Positions 34,689 through 43,604 of a stretch of DNA of 64,000 bases are shown here, piece after piece. The stretch's first letter is position 1. Each line of letters begins with the position of its first letter. The notes beneath the pieces were generated by a model that saw only the letters and a list, made by a program, of their open reading frames with translations, was not told where the DNA came from and did not search any database. The stretch covers positions 39,546-103,545 of the forward strand of contig JAYPWI010000009.1 in the NCBI GenBank assembly GCA_038135065.1, in the 5' to 3' direction. This DNA is from JAYPWI01 sp038135065 (GTDB taxonomy: Bacteria > Actinomycetota > Acidimicrobiia > Acidimicrobiales > Poriferisodalaceae). The position numbers and the translations under genes are program-made.

Positions 34689-36653
34689 GTGCTCACCGTG
34701 AGCGGCCTCACCAAGGCCTTCCCGCCCCGGACCCTGTTCCGCGATGTCTCTCTCCAGCTGTCACCGGGACGCCGGGTGGCCCTGGTGGGCGGGAACGGCA
34801 TGGGCAAGACCACCCTCTTGGAGATCCTGCTCGGTGCTCAAGACGCCGACGCTGGAGAGGTTCACCGCCCTCGCGACATGACCATCGGCTACCTGCCCCA
34901 GGAGCTCGACGACGAGCTGAACGGCACCGTGCTCGAGGTGACGTTGGAGGGTGCCCATCAGGTCAACGCCCTGGCCCTCGAGTTGCGGCGCCTGGAAGGT
35001 CGGCTGGCCGACGTCGGGGCGCCCGACCATGAGGCAGTGCTTGCCGCCTACGGCGAAGCCCAGACCCGTTTCGAGCAACTCGGCGGGTATGGCATCGAGG
35101 CCGAAGCCCACCGGGTGCTCCACGGCCTGGGATTCGACGCCGCCGATGCTGCCCGCCAGGTCAGGGAGCTGTCGGGTGGTTGGCGGATGCGGGTCAGCCT
35201 GGCTCGGCTCCTGCTCTCGGACCCTGATCTGTTGATCCTCGACGAGCCGACGAACCACCTCGACGTCGACTCGGTGGCCTGGCTCGAGCAACGTCTCGCC
35301 GAGTGGACCGGCTCGCTGCTCTTCGTGAGCCACGATCGCGATTTCATCGACGCGGTAGCCAACCGGGTGGTCGAACTCGACGGCGAAGGGGCCCAGGAAT
35401 ACACGGGCGGGTTCGCCGAGTTCGTCATCGCACGGGAGGAACGCATCGCCCAGCTCGAAGCGGCTGCCGCCCAGCAGGCCCGGCGCACGGCGCAGATGGA
35501 ACGGTTCATCGAACGTTTCCGCTACAAGGCGACCAAGGCGCGACAGGTGCAGAGCCGCATCAAGGCCCTCGACCGCATCGACGCAATCAAGGTTCCCGAG
35601 CGCCGCGAGCTCCAGGCCCGGTTCGCCTTCCCCGAACCGCAGCGATCGTCCCGGGTGGTGGCGGAACTGGTCGGGGTGTCGGTCGGATACGACGGTTCGA
35701 CCGTGCTGTCCGACGTCGACTTGGTGGTGGAGCGTGGACGCAAGATCGCCCTCATCGGACCCAACGGGGCTGGAAAGACGACCCTCCTGCGCCTCATCAA
35801 GGGCGACCTGCAGCCCGGAGTGGGTTCGGTCACCATCGGCAACAACGTCGATCACGCCACGTTCGCGCAACACCTGACCGAGGTCATGGAGCTCGACCTC
35901 ACGGTCATCGCAGAATTCAAGCGGACCATCGGCGAGCAGGGCAGTCGGAACCTCCGCACGGTCCTCGGCGGCTTCGGCTTTCGGGGAGATGCGGCGGATC
36001 AACTGGTCGGCGATCTCTCCGGCGGGGAACGCACCCGCCTGGCCCTCGCCCAGACGATGGCCAACCCCGTGAACCTCCTCGTCCTGGACGAGCCCACCAA
36101 CCATTTGGACCTACCGAGTTGCGACCTACTCGAGGACGCCCTACGGGCCTACCCGGGCACCGTGCTGCTGGTCTCCCACGATCGCCACCTCATTCGGAAC
36201 GTGGCCGATGCCCTGGTGGTGGTGAGGGACGGCACCGCCACCTACCACGAGGGCGTCGACGAGGCCCTGCTACATCCCACAGGACAACGAGGCGAGGCGG
36301 CCGCGGACGAGGCACCAGCAGCCCCCGACCGAACGCAGCGATCGGCCAAGGACCGCAAGGGGTCGAGCCGTAAGGCGTCGGCCGATCAGCGAGCCCGTGT
36401 GCAGCAGGCAACCCGCGACCTACGGCGACAGCTGAGCGACCTCGAGGCGCAGTGGGAGGCAGCCGAGGGCGAGGTTGCAGCCACCCAGGCCCAACTGACC
36501 GACCCGGCAACCTACGACGACCATCAGCTCCTGCGGGACCTCGCAACCCGGCACGACAAGGCCAAGGATCGGGCAACCGACCTGATGGCCGAGTACGAGA
36601 CCGTCCAGCGCCGTCTCGAGCGGGCAGAAGCCGAGGCGGCAGCGGGCCCCTGA
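34689..36653 (+). CDS. ABC-F family ATP-binding protein
   Basis: A 654-residue soluble protein with two ABC cassettes and no membrane segment, the ABC-F architecture of ribosome-associated translation factors. Cassette 1 has GGNGMGKTT, signature LSGGWRMRV and DEPTNHLD; cassette 2 has GPNGAGKTT, LSGGERTRL and DEPTNHLD. The linker around RRTAQMERFIERFRYKATKA is the tRNA-contacting arm. A C-terminal coiled coil (about residues 555-650, Gln/Arg/Glu-rich) follows. I use GTG 34689 (VLTVSGLTKAF); the frame is open upstream but only as antisense to the SDR. Confidence 0.93.
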   Translation: MLTVSGLTKAFPPRTLFRDVSLQLSPGRRVALVGGNGMGKTTLLEILLGAQDADAGEVHRPRDMTIGYLPQELDDELNGTVLEVTLEGAHQVNALALELRRLEGRLADVGAPDHEAVLAAYGEAQTRFEQLGGYGIEAEAHRVLHGLGFDAADAARQVRELSGGWRMRVSLARLLLSDPDLLILDEPTNHLDVDSVAWLEQRLAEWTGSLLFVSHDRDFIDAVANRVVELDGEGAQEYTGGFAEFVIAREERIAQLEAAAAQQARRTAQMERFIERFRYKATKARQVQSRIKALDRIDAIKVPERRELQARFAFPEPQRSSRVVAELVGVSVGYDGSTVLSDVDLVVERGRKIALIGPNGAGKTTLLRLIKGDLQPGVGSVTIGNNVDHATFAQHLTEVMELDLTVIAEFKRTIGEQGSRNLRTVLGGFGFRGDAADQLVGDLSGGERTRLALAQTMANPVNLLVLDEPTNHLDLPSCDLLEDALRAYPGTVLLVSHDRHLIRNVADALVVVRDGTATYHEGVDEALLHPTGQRGEAAADEAPAAPDRTQRSAKDRKGSSRKASADQRARVQQATRDLRRQLSDLEAQWEAAEGEVAATQAQLTDPATYDDHQLLRDLATRHDKAKDRATDLMAEYETVQRRLERAEAEAAAGP

Positions 36654-36677
36654 ACCCGCGACTGCCCGACCCGCTCG

Positions 36678-37433
36678 TCACATCCCGAGGCAACCCTCTG
36701 CGGGAACGGGGAGCACGACATGGTCCACGGTGACGCCGTCGCCAAAGGTGACCAGGGCGGCAGTGCCCTGACCGGGCTTGCCCATCGGCGTACCCGGATA
36801 CCAGGCAGGAACACCACCATGGCTGGCATCGGTGGTGACGTGCCAATGGCCCAGGGCCACGTAGTCGGCGTTCGTTGCACCGATGTCGTCATGGGTGATG
36901 GGCGAGCTCCGCATCCGGTCTTCGGGTGTGAGGTTGAGGTGACCATGTCCCGCCACCACGAACCAGCCGGAGTCCGGACGAGGCGGAACCCCGGCCAGGG
37001 GCCGATAGTCGGGCTCGTGTTCCACCATGGCCTTACCCCAGATGCGAAGGGCGCCGTCGAACAGGTCCAGCATCGAACCGTCGACGTCGTCGAGGAGGCG
37101 TACCCCGGACTCGACAACCTGCTCCCGGCACCGGTCCCAGACCGAGCTGTCGTCGTGGACGTCGTGGTTGCCCGGGATCACCACCACCTCTGCACCGGTC
37201 GAGGCCAAGAGGTCGAGGCTCCGGCCCACCGACTCGGGAGCCAGGCGCCCGTGGTCGAACAGATCACCAGCCACCATCACGACGTCGGCCCCCACCTCGG
37301 GCACGGCCTTCACCAGGGCATGGATTGGGCACTGGCACACATCGTGGTGGTCGCCATCGGGTCCCACGACGTAGCCGATGTGCACATCGCTGGTGTGCAG
37401 CATTTTGATCACGGGGGTTCCCGGAGCACTCAC
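36678..37433 (-). CDS. Metallophosphoesterase
   Basis: A 251-residue calcineurin-like phosphoesterase. All metal motifs are visible: TSDVHIG (D-x-H), VAGDLFDHGRL (GD), PGNHDVHDD (GNHD), VVAGHGHLN (GH) and LGHWHV (GHxH). The substrate could be a nucleotide, phospholipid or DNA end; the arrangement is of the SbcD/YfcE kind without a nuclease cap domain. GTG start. Convergent with the ABC-F gene; divergent from surE with 86 bp between starts. Confidence 0.9.
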   Translation of the reverse strand: MSAPGTPVIKMLHTSDVHIGYVVGPDGDHHDVCQCPIHALVKAVPEVGADVVMVAGDLFDHGRLAPESVGRSLDLLASTGAEVVVIPGNHDVHDDSSVWDRCREQVVESGVRLLDDVDGSMLDLFDGALRIWGKAMVEHEPDYRPLAGVPPRPDSGWFVVAGHGHLNLTPEDRMRSSPITHDDIGATNADYVALGHWHVTTDASHGGVPAWYPGTPMGKPGQGTAALVTFGDGVTVDHVVLPVPAEGCLGM

Positions 37434-37519
37434 GACGACCAGCCTGCCATCACTCCGCCCGCGATGCTCAGCCGGGGGCCACGCGGTATCGGGCCACGTT
37501 GACCGATAGCTTCGACGGG

Positions 37520-38338
37520 GTGCACATCCTGGTGACCAACGACGACGGCATCGATTCCGAGGGTCTCCACGTGCTCGCCCGAGCCATGCTCGACCACGGC
37601 GATGTCACGGTGGTCGCCCCTGATCGGGAGAACTCGGGAGCCGGAGCAGCCATCGGCGCCCTCCACCTCATGGAACCCGAAGTCCATCCCGCCCGGGTCG
37701 AGGGCATCGAGCGGGCCTGGACAGTGAACGGCACACCGGCCCTGTGTGCGATGTTCGCCCGCATGGGCGCCTTCGGTGACATCGACCTGATCGTCTCGGG
37801 TATCAACCCAGGGGCCAACGTGGGCCGAGCCGTGTACCACTCCGGCACCATCGGGGCGGCGATCACGGGTCGCATCGGTGGCATCCCGGGGATTGCGGTG
37901 AGTCAGGCCGTGCCCGGATTCGGGATCATGGGTCAGGCCTGGGAGGACGCCATCGTGGGCCAGAAGTGGCACTCGGCCGCCGAGGTGGCCAGCAGAGCGG
38001 TGGGTGGCCTGATCGCCCATCCGCCTCATGAGCCGTACGTCATCAACCTCAACGTGCCAGACCTCGAGGTGCAGGACATCAAGGGGTGGCGCTACACCGA
38101 CGTCGGTCTGATCCCACCACGCGCCATCAAGGACGTCACCCTCGTCCCCCACCCCGAACAAGCGGGAGCGTTCAAGGTGGAGATGACATGGGGCGACACC
38201 GTCGACCTCCCCCTCGACGTGGACACAGGAGCAGTGATGCACGACTACGTGTCGGTCAGCTACCTCTCGACCATCAGTGCCGTTCGCCCCAGCGGGGACG
38301 GTGGTCTGGTGGCCGCCCTCGATGGGCTGCTCGCGTGA
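37520..38338 (+). CDS. surE: 5'/3'-nucleotidase SurE
   Basis: About 272 residues from GTG 37520, placed so that the conserved N-terminus HILVTNDDGIDS begins at residue 2 as in other SurE proteins; TTG 37499 would add seven residues. NDDG (metal), PDRENSGAGA, SGINPGANVGRAVYHSGTIGAA and the C-terminal HDYVSVSYLS are standard. Dephosphorylates nucleoside monophosphates. Overlaps the following thioesterase gene by GTGA. The insert around IMGQAWEDAIVGQKW is longer than in E. coli. Confidence 0.92.
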   Translation: MHILVTNDDGIDSEGLHVLARAMLDHGDVTVVAPDRENSGAGAAIGALHLMEPEVHPARVEGIERAWTVNGTPALCAMFARMGAFGDIDLIVSGINPGANVGRAVYHSGTIGAAITGRIGGIPGIAVSQAVPGFGIMGQAWEDAIVGQKWHSAAEVASRAVGGLIAHPPHEPYVINLNVPDLEVQDIKGWRYTDVGLIPPRAIKDVTLVPHPEQAGAFKVEMTWGDTVDLPLDVDTGAVMHDYVSVSYLSTISAVRPSGDGGLVAALDGLLA

Positions 38339-38787
38339 CCGCGGAACCGTCGAGCCCCGACCGGCCGTGGGCCGAAGACGTTCCAGCCGGCCGACTGGTG
38401 AACGAGGGTCACACCGCCGGCGACGTGCTCGAGGCCTGGAAGTGGGAGGTCCTCGAGCGGGCTCCCGGACTGCTGCGGGTCAAGGCCCACCTTCCAGACG
38501 CCCTGCTCAATCCTCGGGGCCAACTGTTCGGGGGCTTCACGGGCACCTATGTGGATTTCGTGTCGCTCCACACCCGACGCGGTGACCCCACCTCGCCCCG
38601 CGGCTTCCAGAGCACCATCAACATGCGCATCGACTACTTCGAACCCATCGTCGGCCCCTTCTTCGAGATCGAGGGCCGAGTGGTCAACGACCGGGGGCGC
38701 AACGCCCTGGTCGAGGCCCGGTTCTTCCAAGACGACGTGATGGCCGTCTACTCCATCACCACCATGCGCGACATGGGTGAGGTCTGA
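38335..38787 (+). CDS. PaaI-type hotdog thioesterase
   Basis: A 150-residue single-hotdog protein. LLNPRGQLFGGFTGTYVDFVS is the central helix motif of PaaI/acyl-CoA thioesterases, with the acid residue (Asp) on the helix; INMRIDYFEPIVG and the strand VNDRGRNALVEARFF complete the fold. GTG start overlaps surE by 4 bp, so it is co-translated. It would act on aryl- or medium-chain acyl-CoA. Confidence 0.88.
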   Translation: MTAEPSSPDRPWAEDVPAGRLVNEGHTAGDVLEAWKWEVLERAPGLLRVKAHLPDALLNPRGQLFGGFTGTYVDFVSLHTRRGDPTSPRGFQSTINMRIDYFEPIVGPFFEIEGRVVNDRGRNALVEARFFQDDVMAVYSITTMRDMGEV

Positions 38788-38796
38788 GGACCCCCG

Positions 38797-39909
38797 TCAG
38801 GTTCGGGCCCCGATCCACTCCACGATGGCGTCGGCCGCCTCGTCACGGGCCCCCGGCCGATCGCGGAGGTAGTGGTCGCCCTCGATGGTGAGCCTGGTGA
38901 TGTCAGACGAGGCCAGGGCGTCGACGATGGCGTCCGTGTCGCTGGGGAACACCCCCGTGTCCCCGTCAGCGTCCATGACCAGCGCAGGAACCGTGATCCT
39001 GGCCAGGTGGGGCGCGCCCTGACACGGTGACTCGGTGAGGCTCCACATGGACAGCCAGGTCCGGCAGCTGCTGACCGTGCCGACCCCGTAGATGCCGTGA
39101 TTCGCCCGCCGGACGTCGCCCAGGTAGCAGCCCGGCACCACCCGGTTGCTGGGGTCGATGGTGTTGGTCAACATCCGTAGATCGGCCCACAACCGCGGGG
39201 TGGTGAACAGGCGATCGTGGGCCCCGCGCTCGGTCAGCCGGTCGATCTCGGCTCGGCACCAGGCGGTGATGCGCTCGTTGCGGGCGCGCTGCCCGGCCCG
39301 ATAGGCGGCCACGAACCCCTCGTCGAAGGGAGGGGTGCGAGCGAACGCATCGAGCGCAGGGTCGACGCTGAGGGGGTCGGTCTCGTCGGTAACCGATGGG
39401 TCCATCCAGTTGGTCAGCACCTCGGGCCGCCCGGGATGGGCAGCCAAGGACACATACAGGTCGGCGGCGTCGAGTTCCATGGCGGCCGGTGTGATCTCCG
39501 CCCGACCGTATTCAGGGGTCAGGTTCGGATCGGTGGCCTGCGACTGGTAGAGGGCCATCAGCGAGCCACCACCACTGTTGCCCAGCAGCACCACCTGCTC
39601 GACACCGGCCTCCTCTCTCAGCCAGCGGACGCCGACCCCGATCTCGGCCACTGCATGATCGGCTAGGAAGTACGCCTCCGCCCCTCGGAAGCGAGTGTTC
39701 CATCCGAGGAACCCAACCCCTCGTCGAGCGCACAGGTCGGCCAGGTAGTGCTCGCTGAAGTCGACGTTGTAGTGGGTGGCGATCACCGCAGTGGTGGGCC
39801 ACGTGCCCGCTGGTCGGTGATAGACGCCCTGACAGGGGTGCCCACCAGCACCGGCCCGGCCCACGATCGGTGACGGTCGGCCGACGAACTGTTGCTCCAC
39901 GCTGGTCAT
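38797..39909 (-). CDS. Alpha/beta hydrolase
   Basis: A 370-residue hydrolase from ATG 39909 (MTSVEQQFVG). The frame is open for 54 more residues upstream, but these overlap the 3' end of the MFS gene. Strand motifs are TAVIATHYNVDFSEH, the nucleophile elbow LLGNSGGGSLMALY (Ser near residue 129), the acid in VMDADGDTGVFPS and a terminal IEGDHYLRDRP for the His. A long cap domain of about 150 residues lies between the nucleophile and the acid. Last gene of a ligase-MFS-hydrolase operon. Substrate unknown. Confidence 0.88.
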   Translation of the reverse strand: MTSVEQQFVGRPSPIVGRAGAGGHPCQGVYHRPAGTWPTTAVIATHYNVDFSEHYLADLCARRGVGFLGWNTRFRGAEAYFLADHAVAEIGVGVRWLREEAGVEQVVLLGNSGGGSLMALYQSQATDPNLTPEYGRAEITPAAMELDAADLYVSLAAHPGRPEVLTNWMDPSVTDETDPLSVDPALDAFARTPPFDEGFVAAYRAGQRARNERITAWCRAEIDRLTERGAHDRLFTTPRLWADLRMLTNTIDPSNRVVPGCYLGDVRRANHGIYGVGTVSSCRTWLSMWSLTESPCQGAPHLARITVPALVMDADGDTGVFPSDTDAIVDALASSDITRLTIEGDHYLRDRPGARDEAADAIVEWIGART

Positions 39910-39922
39910 CGTTGCGGCCTCG

Positions 39923-41185
39923 TCAGCTCGACACGGTGGCGCGCCGGTCGATTCGGAACCGGCGACCGACGGCCAGGGCTGCCACCACGGCGAGTCCGAT
40001 CGCCACGAAGGTGGCCCAGTGGGCCAGATCGTGGAAACTGCGCTCCTCGACGACGAGACCCGAGGACACACCGGCCGCTGCCCCCAGCGCAGTCATGAGC
40101 ACGTCTGCGGTGGCTTGGACTCCCACCCGCTCGCTCAACACGAACGAGGCGGTGAGAAGGGAGCTACCTGCCACCACCGCACAGCTCCACCCGATACCGA
40201 CGAAAAACAGTCCGATGATGTGACCCGGCGCGTCAGGAGCGCTGGTATGAGAGGCGATCTCGCTGCCCACGGCCAGCTGGATTGCCCCGATACCGATCAT
40301 GAGCTCGGCCCCCAGACGGTCGACGAGGCGACCGACGAGGGGCGAGAAGGCGAACATGCCGACGATGTGGATCGACATCATCATGCCGATGACGATGGGA
40401 CTCTGGTCGCCGTCCTGCATGTGGATCGGGGTCACCGTCATCACCCCGACCATCACGGCCTGGGACAGCATCATGCCCACGATGGCGATCCGGGCGAGGG
40501 GGTGGCCGAAGATCCGACCCAGGTCTCCCAGATTGGGGGCCCGGAACCCGCCACCACCCCCGTCTGCTGCGGCGACGAGCAGTGGATCGGGCCGGAGCCG
40601 CACGTGGATCGACATCGCGGCAACAGCGAACAACACCACCGACAGGCCGAAGGGCAAGGCGAAACCCCGCACCGAGTCCCCTCCCCCGAACAGGGCCTTG
40701 GAGCCGAGCCCGATGGTCGGTCCCAGCACCGACCCCACCGTGCTGGCCCACATGACCAGGGAGATGCTCTGCGCCCGGTCGGCGTCGGTGGCCAGGTCGG
40801 AGCCTGCGTAGCGTGCAGCGAGATTGGTGGCCTGACCCACGCCGACCAGCAAGATGCCGGCTACCAGCAACCCATAACTCCCGGTCAGGGCGGACAGGGT
40901 GGCCAGCGCAGCCCCGACGCCGCCGACCGAATAGCCGGTCCGGATCCCGACCCGCCGACCGTGGCGGGCCATCAGTCGGGCCAGTGGGATGCCAGCGAGG
41001 GTCCCACCGATGCTGAGGCACACCGCAGCGAGTGCCCCCTTGGTCTCGCTCCCCGTCATCTCCTTGCCGACCAGGGCGGTCGCCGAGAACGACGACGTCA
41101 TGGCCAGACCCCCGGGAATCACCCCGAGCTGGAGCACCTTGATGGTCCGGCGCTGGAGTTCTGCCCGCTCGATCTGCTCGTTCAT
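39923..41185 (-). CDS. MFS transporter
   Basis: A 420-residue carrier with 12 hydrophobic segments. ARLMARHGRRVGIRTGYSVG is the loop 2-3 motif and GRLVDRLGAELMIGIG the corresponding half-repeat motif, typical of drug:H+ antiporter-like MFS proteins. A Gly-rich cytoplasmic loop (ADGGGGGF) separates the halves. The ATG overlaps the stop of the acyl-CoA ligase by 4 bp. It could export or import the substrate or product of that ligase. Confidence 0.9.
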   Translation of the reverse strand: MNEQIERAELQRRTIKVLQLGVIPGGLAMTSSFSATALVGKEMTGSETKGALAAVCLSIGGTLAGIPLARLMARHGRRVGIRTGYSVGGVGAALATLSALTGSYGLLVAGILLVGVGQATNLAARYAGSDLATDADRAQSISLVMWASTVGSVLGPTIGLGSKALFGGGDSVRGFALPFGLSVVLFAVAAMSIHVRLRPDPLLVAAADGGGGGFRAPNLGDLGRIFGHPLARIAIVGMMLSQAVMVGVMTVTPIHMQDGDQSPIVIGMMMSIHIVGMFAFSPLVGRLVDRLGAELMIGIGAIQLAVGSEIASHTSAPDAPGHIIGLFFVGIGWSCAVVAGSSLLTASFVLSERVGVQATADVLMTALGAAAGVSSGLVVEERSFHDLAHWATFVAIGLAVVAALAVGRRFRIDRRATVSS

Positions 41186-42822
41186 GCGTCACCCCCGACT
41201 GCCACGGACGCTGCCCAACGGTAATCGGGTTTCCCGGCCGGACTCCGTTTCACCGTCTCGACGACGATGACCGCCTTGGGGCGCTTGTAGCGAGCGATTC
41301 TGCCGTCGCAATGGGCGATGACGTCGGCCTCGTCGATGGTGTGACCCGTCACGGGTTGGACGATGGCCACCACCTCGTTACCCCACCGCTCGCTCGGACG
41401 TCCGCACACCACCACGTCGTAGACCCCCGGATGGGTCTTGACCGCCACCTCGACCTCTTCGGCGAAGATCTTCTCGCCCCCCGAGTTGATGGTCACCGAG
41501 TCACGTCCGAGCACTTCGATGCGACCGTCGACCAATCGCCGGGCCCGGTCACCGGGCACCGACATCCGACGCCCCTCCACCACGGGGAAGGTCCGGGCTG
41601 TCTTGTCGGCATCGCCGAGATACCCGAGGGGCACCCGACCCGACATGGCGAACCACCCCACCTCGTCCTCGCCGGGGTCGAGTTCTCGGTCCATCTCGGC
41701 GCTGATCACCGTCGCGCCCGGCGAGGGCTCGAAGTCCCCGGTGCTGGCCCGCTCACCCTTGGCCGACACATTGCTGCCCTGGACCCCGGTCTCGGACGAT
41801 CCGATCGAATCCCGGATGGTGACCCCATCGAACACGTCTTTCAGTGCGCTCTTGAGTTCGGCGTTGAGGACGGCCCCACCGCTGATGATGGACCGCAGGG
41901 TGGGAGGAATCGGCGCACCACCGTCCACTGCGTCGAGCAGCGGGCGGGCGAACGCGTCCCCCACGATCTGGAGGAACTCGACCCCCTCACGGGCGCAGGC
42001 CTCGAGCACGGTGGCTGCGTCGAAGCGATCGACGACGTCGGGCAAGACCACGGTGTGCCCCATCGACAGGGCTTGGAGGGCGATCCATTGGGCGGCACCG
42101 TGCATGAAGGGGGCACTCGTCATCCACCGCAACGTGCCCCGGCCCGCTGCAGCGGCGATCTCCTCATAGGACTCGTAGTCCCGGCCCTCCCGGCGATTGC
42201 TTCCCCCGAGGGCACCGACGAAGAAATCGGCGTTGCGCCACAGCACACCCTTCGGCATGCCGGTGGTACCACCCGTGTAGAGCACGTACAGGTCGTCGGG
42301 TGAGCACGCCTCGAGGTCGATCGGCTCGCCCGAGGCCACGAAGTCGTCGAACCAGACGGCACCGGGCAGCAGCTCGGCCCCCGACTCGTCCTGCACCTGC
42401 ACGACCAGGTCGACGTCGGGCAACTCAGGGAGCACCGCCGCCAACTGCTCGGCGTAGGTACTCGCTACGACGATGGCCCTCGTGCCCGCATCGCTGAACA
42501 GGTACCGCAGCTCGTCGGCCACGTAGCGGTGGTTGACATTGAACGTCGCCACCCTGGCCGCCCAGGCCCCCAGCATCGACTCGAGGTACTCCGGGCCGTT
42601 GTTGAGGTACAAGGCGACGTGGTCCTGGCCCGATTGGTGCCCCTGGAGGGCGTCCCGCTCGATGTGGCATCCCAGTCCGGCAGCGGCCAACGCCCCTCCG
42701 AGACGGCGGTAACGGTCGACCAGGTCGGGAAAGCTCCACTGCTGTTCCCGATGGACGAGAGCGATACGGTCCGGTTCGGCGTCCGCGACGGCCGAGATCA
42801 CCCTGGCAAGGTTGAATTCCAC
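41182..42822 (-). CDS. Acyl-CoA synthetase, FadD-type
   Basis: A 546-residue adenylate-forming enzyme. YVLYTGGTTGMPKGVLWRN with LYTGG is typical of FadD19/FadD17-like actinobacterial ligases for steroid side chains and long-chain acids; RDSIGSSETG is A5, GRIEVLGRDSVTINSGGEKI is A8, and the A10 Lys is in SPAGKPDY. A short insert GCHIERDALQGHQSGQDH after the first strand is a family feature. It heads an operon with the MFS carrier and hydrolase. The start lies 50 bp from the divergent SDR gene. Confidence 0.92.
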   Translation of the reverse strand: MEFNLARVISAVADAEPDRIALVHREQQWSFPDLVDRYRRLGGALAAAGLGCHIERDALQGHQSGQDHVALYLNNGPEYLESMLGAWAARVATFNVNHRYVADELRYLFSDAGTRAIVVASTYAEQLAAVLPELPDVDLVVQVQDESGAELLPGAVWFDDFVASGEPIDLEACSPDDLYVLYTGGTTGMPKGVLWRNADFFVGALGGSNRREGRDYESYEEIAAAAGRGTLRWMTSAPFMHGAAQWIALQALSMGHTVVLPDVVDRFDAATVLEACAREGVEFLQIVGDAFARPLLDAVDGGAPIPPTLRSIISGGAVLNAELKSALKDVFDGVTIRDSIGSSETGVQGSNVSAKGERASTGDFEPSPGATVISAEMDRELDPGEDEVGWFAMSGRVPLGYLGDADKTARTFPVVEGRRMSVPGDRARRLVDGRIEVLGRDSVTINSGGEKIFAEEVEVAVKTHPGVYDVVVCGRPSERWGNEVVAIVQPVTGHTIDEADVIAHCDGRIARYKRPKAVIVVETVKRSPAGKPDYRWAASVAVGGDA

Positions 42823-42872
42823 GGACGGCGACCCTAATGGAGATTCGAATCCCGAAGCAGTTGGAGGACCTC

Positions 42873-43586
42873 ATGATCGACGTGCAGGGACGGGTGATGA
42901 TGGTCAGCGGCGCGAACCGAGGCATCGGCGCCGCCCTGGCCAAGGCCTACGCCCGTGACGGCTGGAGCTTGAGCCTGGGAAGCCGTGACCCGGAGTCCCT
43001 CCAGACAACGGTCGAGGACATCGACCCCCAGCGGGTGACCTGCCATGCCTACGATGCCCGCGACCCCGCTGCGGCCCGGTCGTGGATCGAGCACACCCTC
43101 GACCACTTCGGCCGCCTGGACGGCTTGACCAACAACGCTGCGGTCGCCCACATGGCGCCCCTGTTCGACCTAGCCGAGGCCGACCTCGACGACATGTGGC
43201 AGGTCAACGTGATCGCTCCGCTCCGGCTGCTGAGGCTGGCCGTCCCCCACCTGTCAGCCACCGGCGAAGGGCGAGTGGTGAGCCTGATCTCCATGAGCGG
43301 CAAACGGGTGCGGGGAACCTTTGCCCCCGGCTACTCGATCACCAAACACGCTGCCCTGGCCCTGCACCACGCGGTCCGCCATGCCACCTTCGATCAGGGA
43401 ATCAGGGCGACCGCCGTCTGTCCCGGATTCGTGGCCACCGACATGGTCGACGGGCTCGGTCCGGCCCAGGTCGACAAGACCCAACCCGAGGATCTGGCTG
43501 AGACGGTGGCGACCATGGTGCGCCTGCCCAATACGGCGAACGTGCCCGAACTCATGATGGTCTGTGAGCCCGAGGTGACCTGGTGA
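42873..43586 (+). CDS. SDR family oxidoreductase
   Basis: A 237-residue SDR with SGANRGIGAAL, GSRDPES after strand 2, TNNAAV, Ser in SLISMSGK, and YSITK. The second ATG at 42873 has GGAGGACCTC directly upstream and gives a normal SDR length; ATG 42837 has no ribosome binding site. The C-terminal LPNTANVPELMMVCEPEV is the short type seen in 3-oxoacyl reductases of broad specificity. Divergent from the acyl-CoA ligase. Confidence 0.91.
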   Translation: MIDVQGRVMMVSGANRGIGAALAKAYARDGWSLSLGSRDPESLQTTVEDIDPQRVTCHAYDARDPAAARSWIEHTLDHFGRLDGLTNNAAVAHMAPLFDLAEADLDDMWQVNVIAPLRLLRLAVPHLSATGEGRVVSLISMSGKRVRGTFAPGYSITKHAALALHHAVRHATFDQGIRATAVCPGFVATDMVDGLGPAQVDKTQPEDLAETVATMVRLPNTANVPELMMVCEPEVTW

Positions 43587-43604
43587 GGTGACGGCCTCGA
43601 CGGA

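Noticed and set aside
41182..42822. A ~15-residue insert in the FadD ligase (GCHIERDALQ...) as a novel insertion
   Set aside because: I recall the same short insert in related actinobacterial FadD proteins, so it is a subfamily trait.
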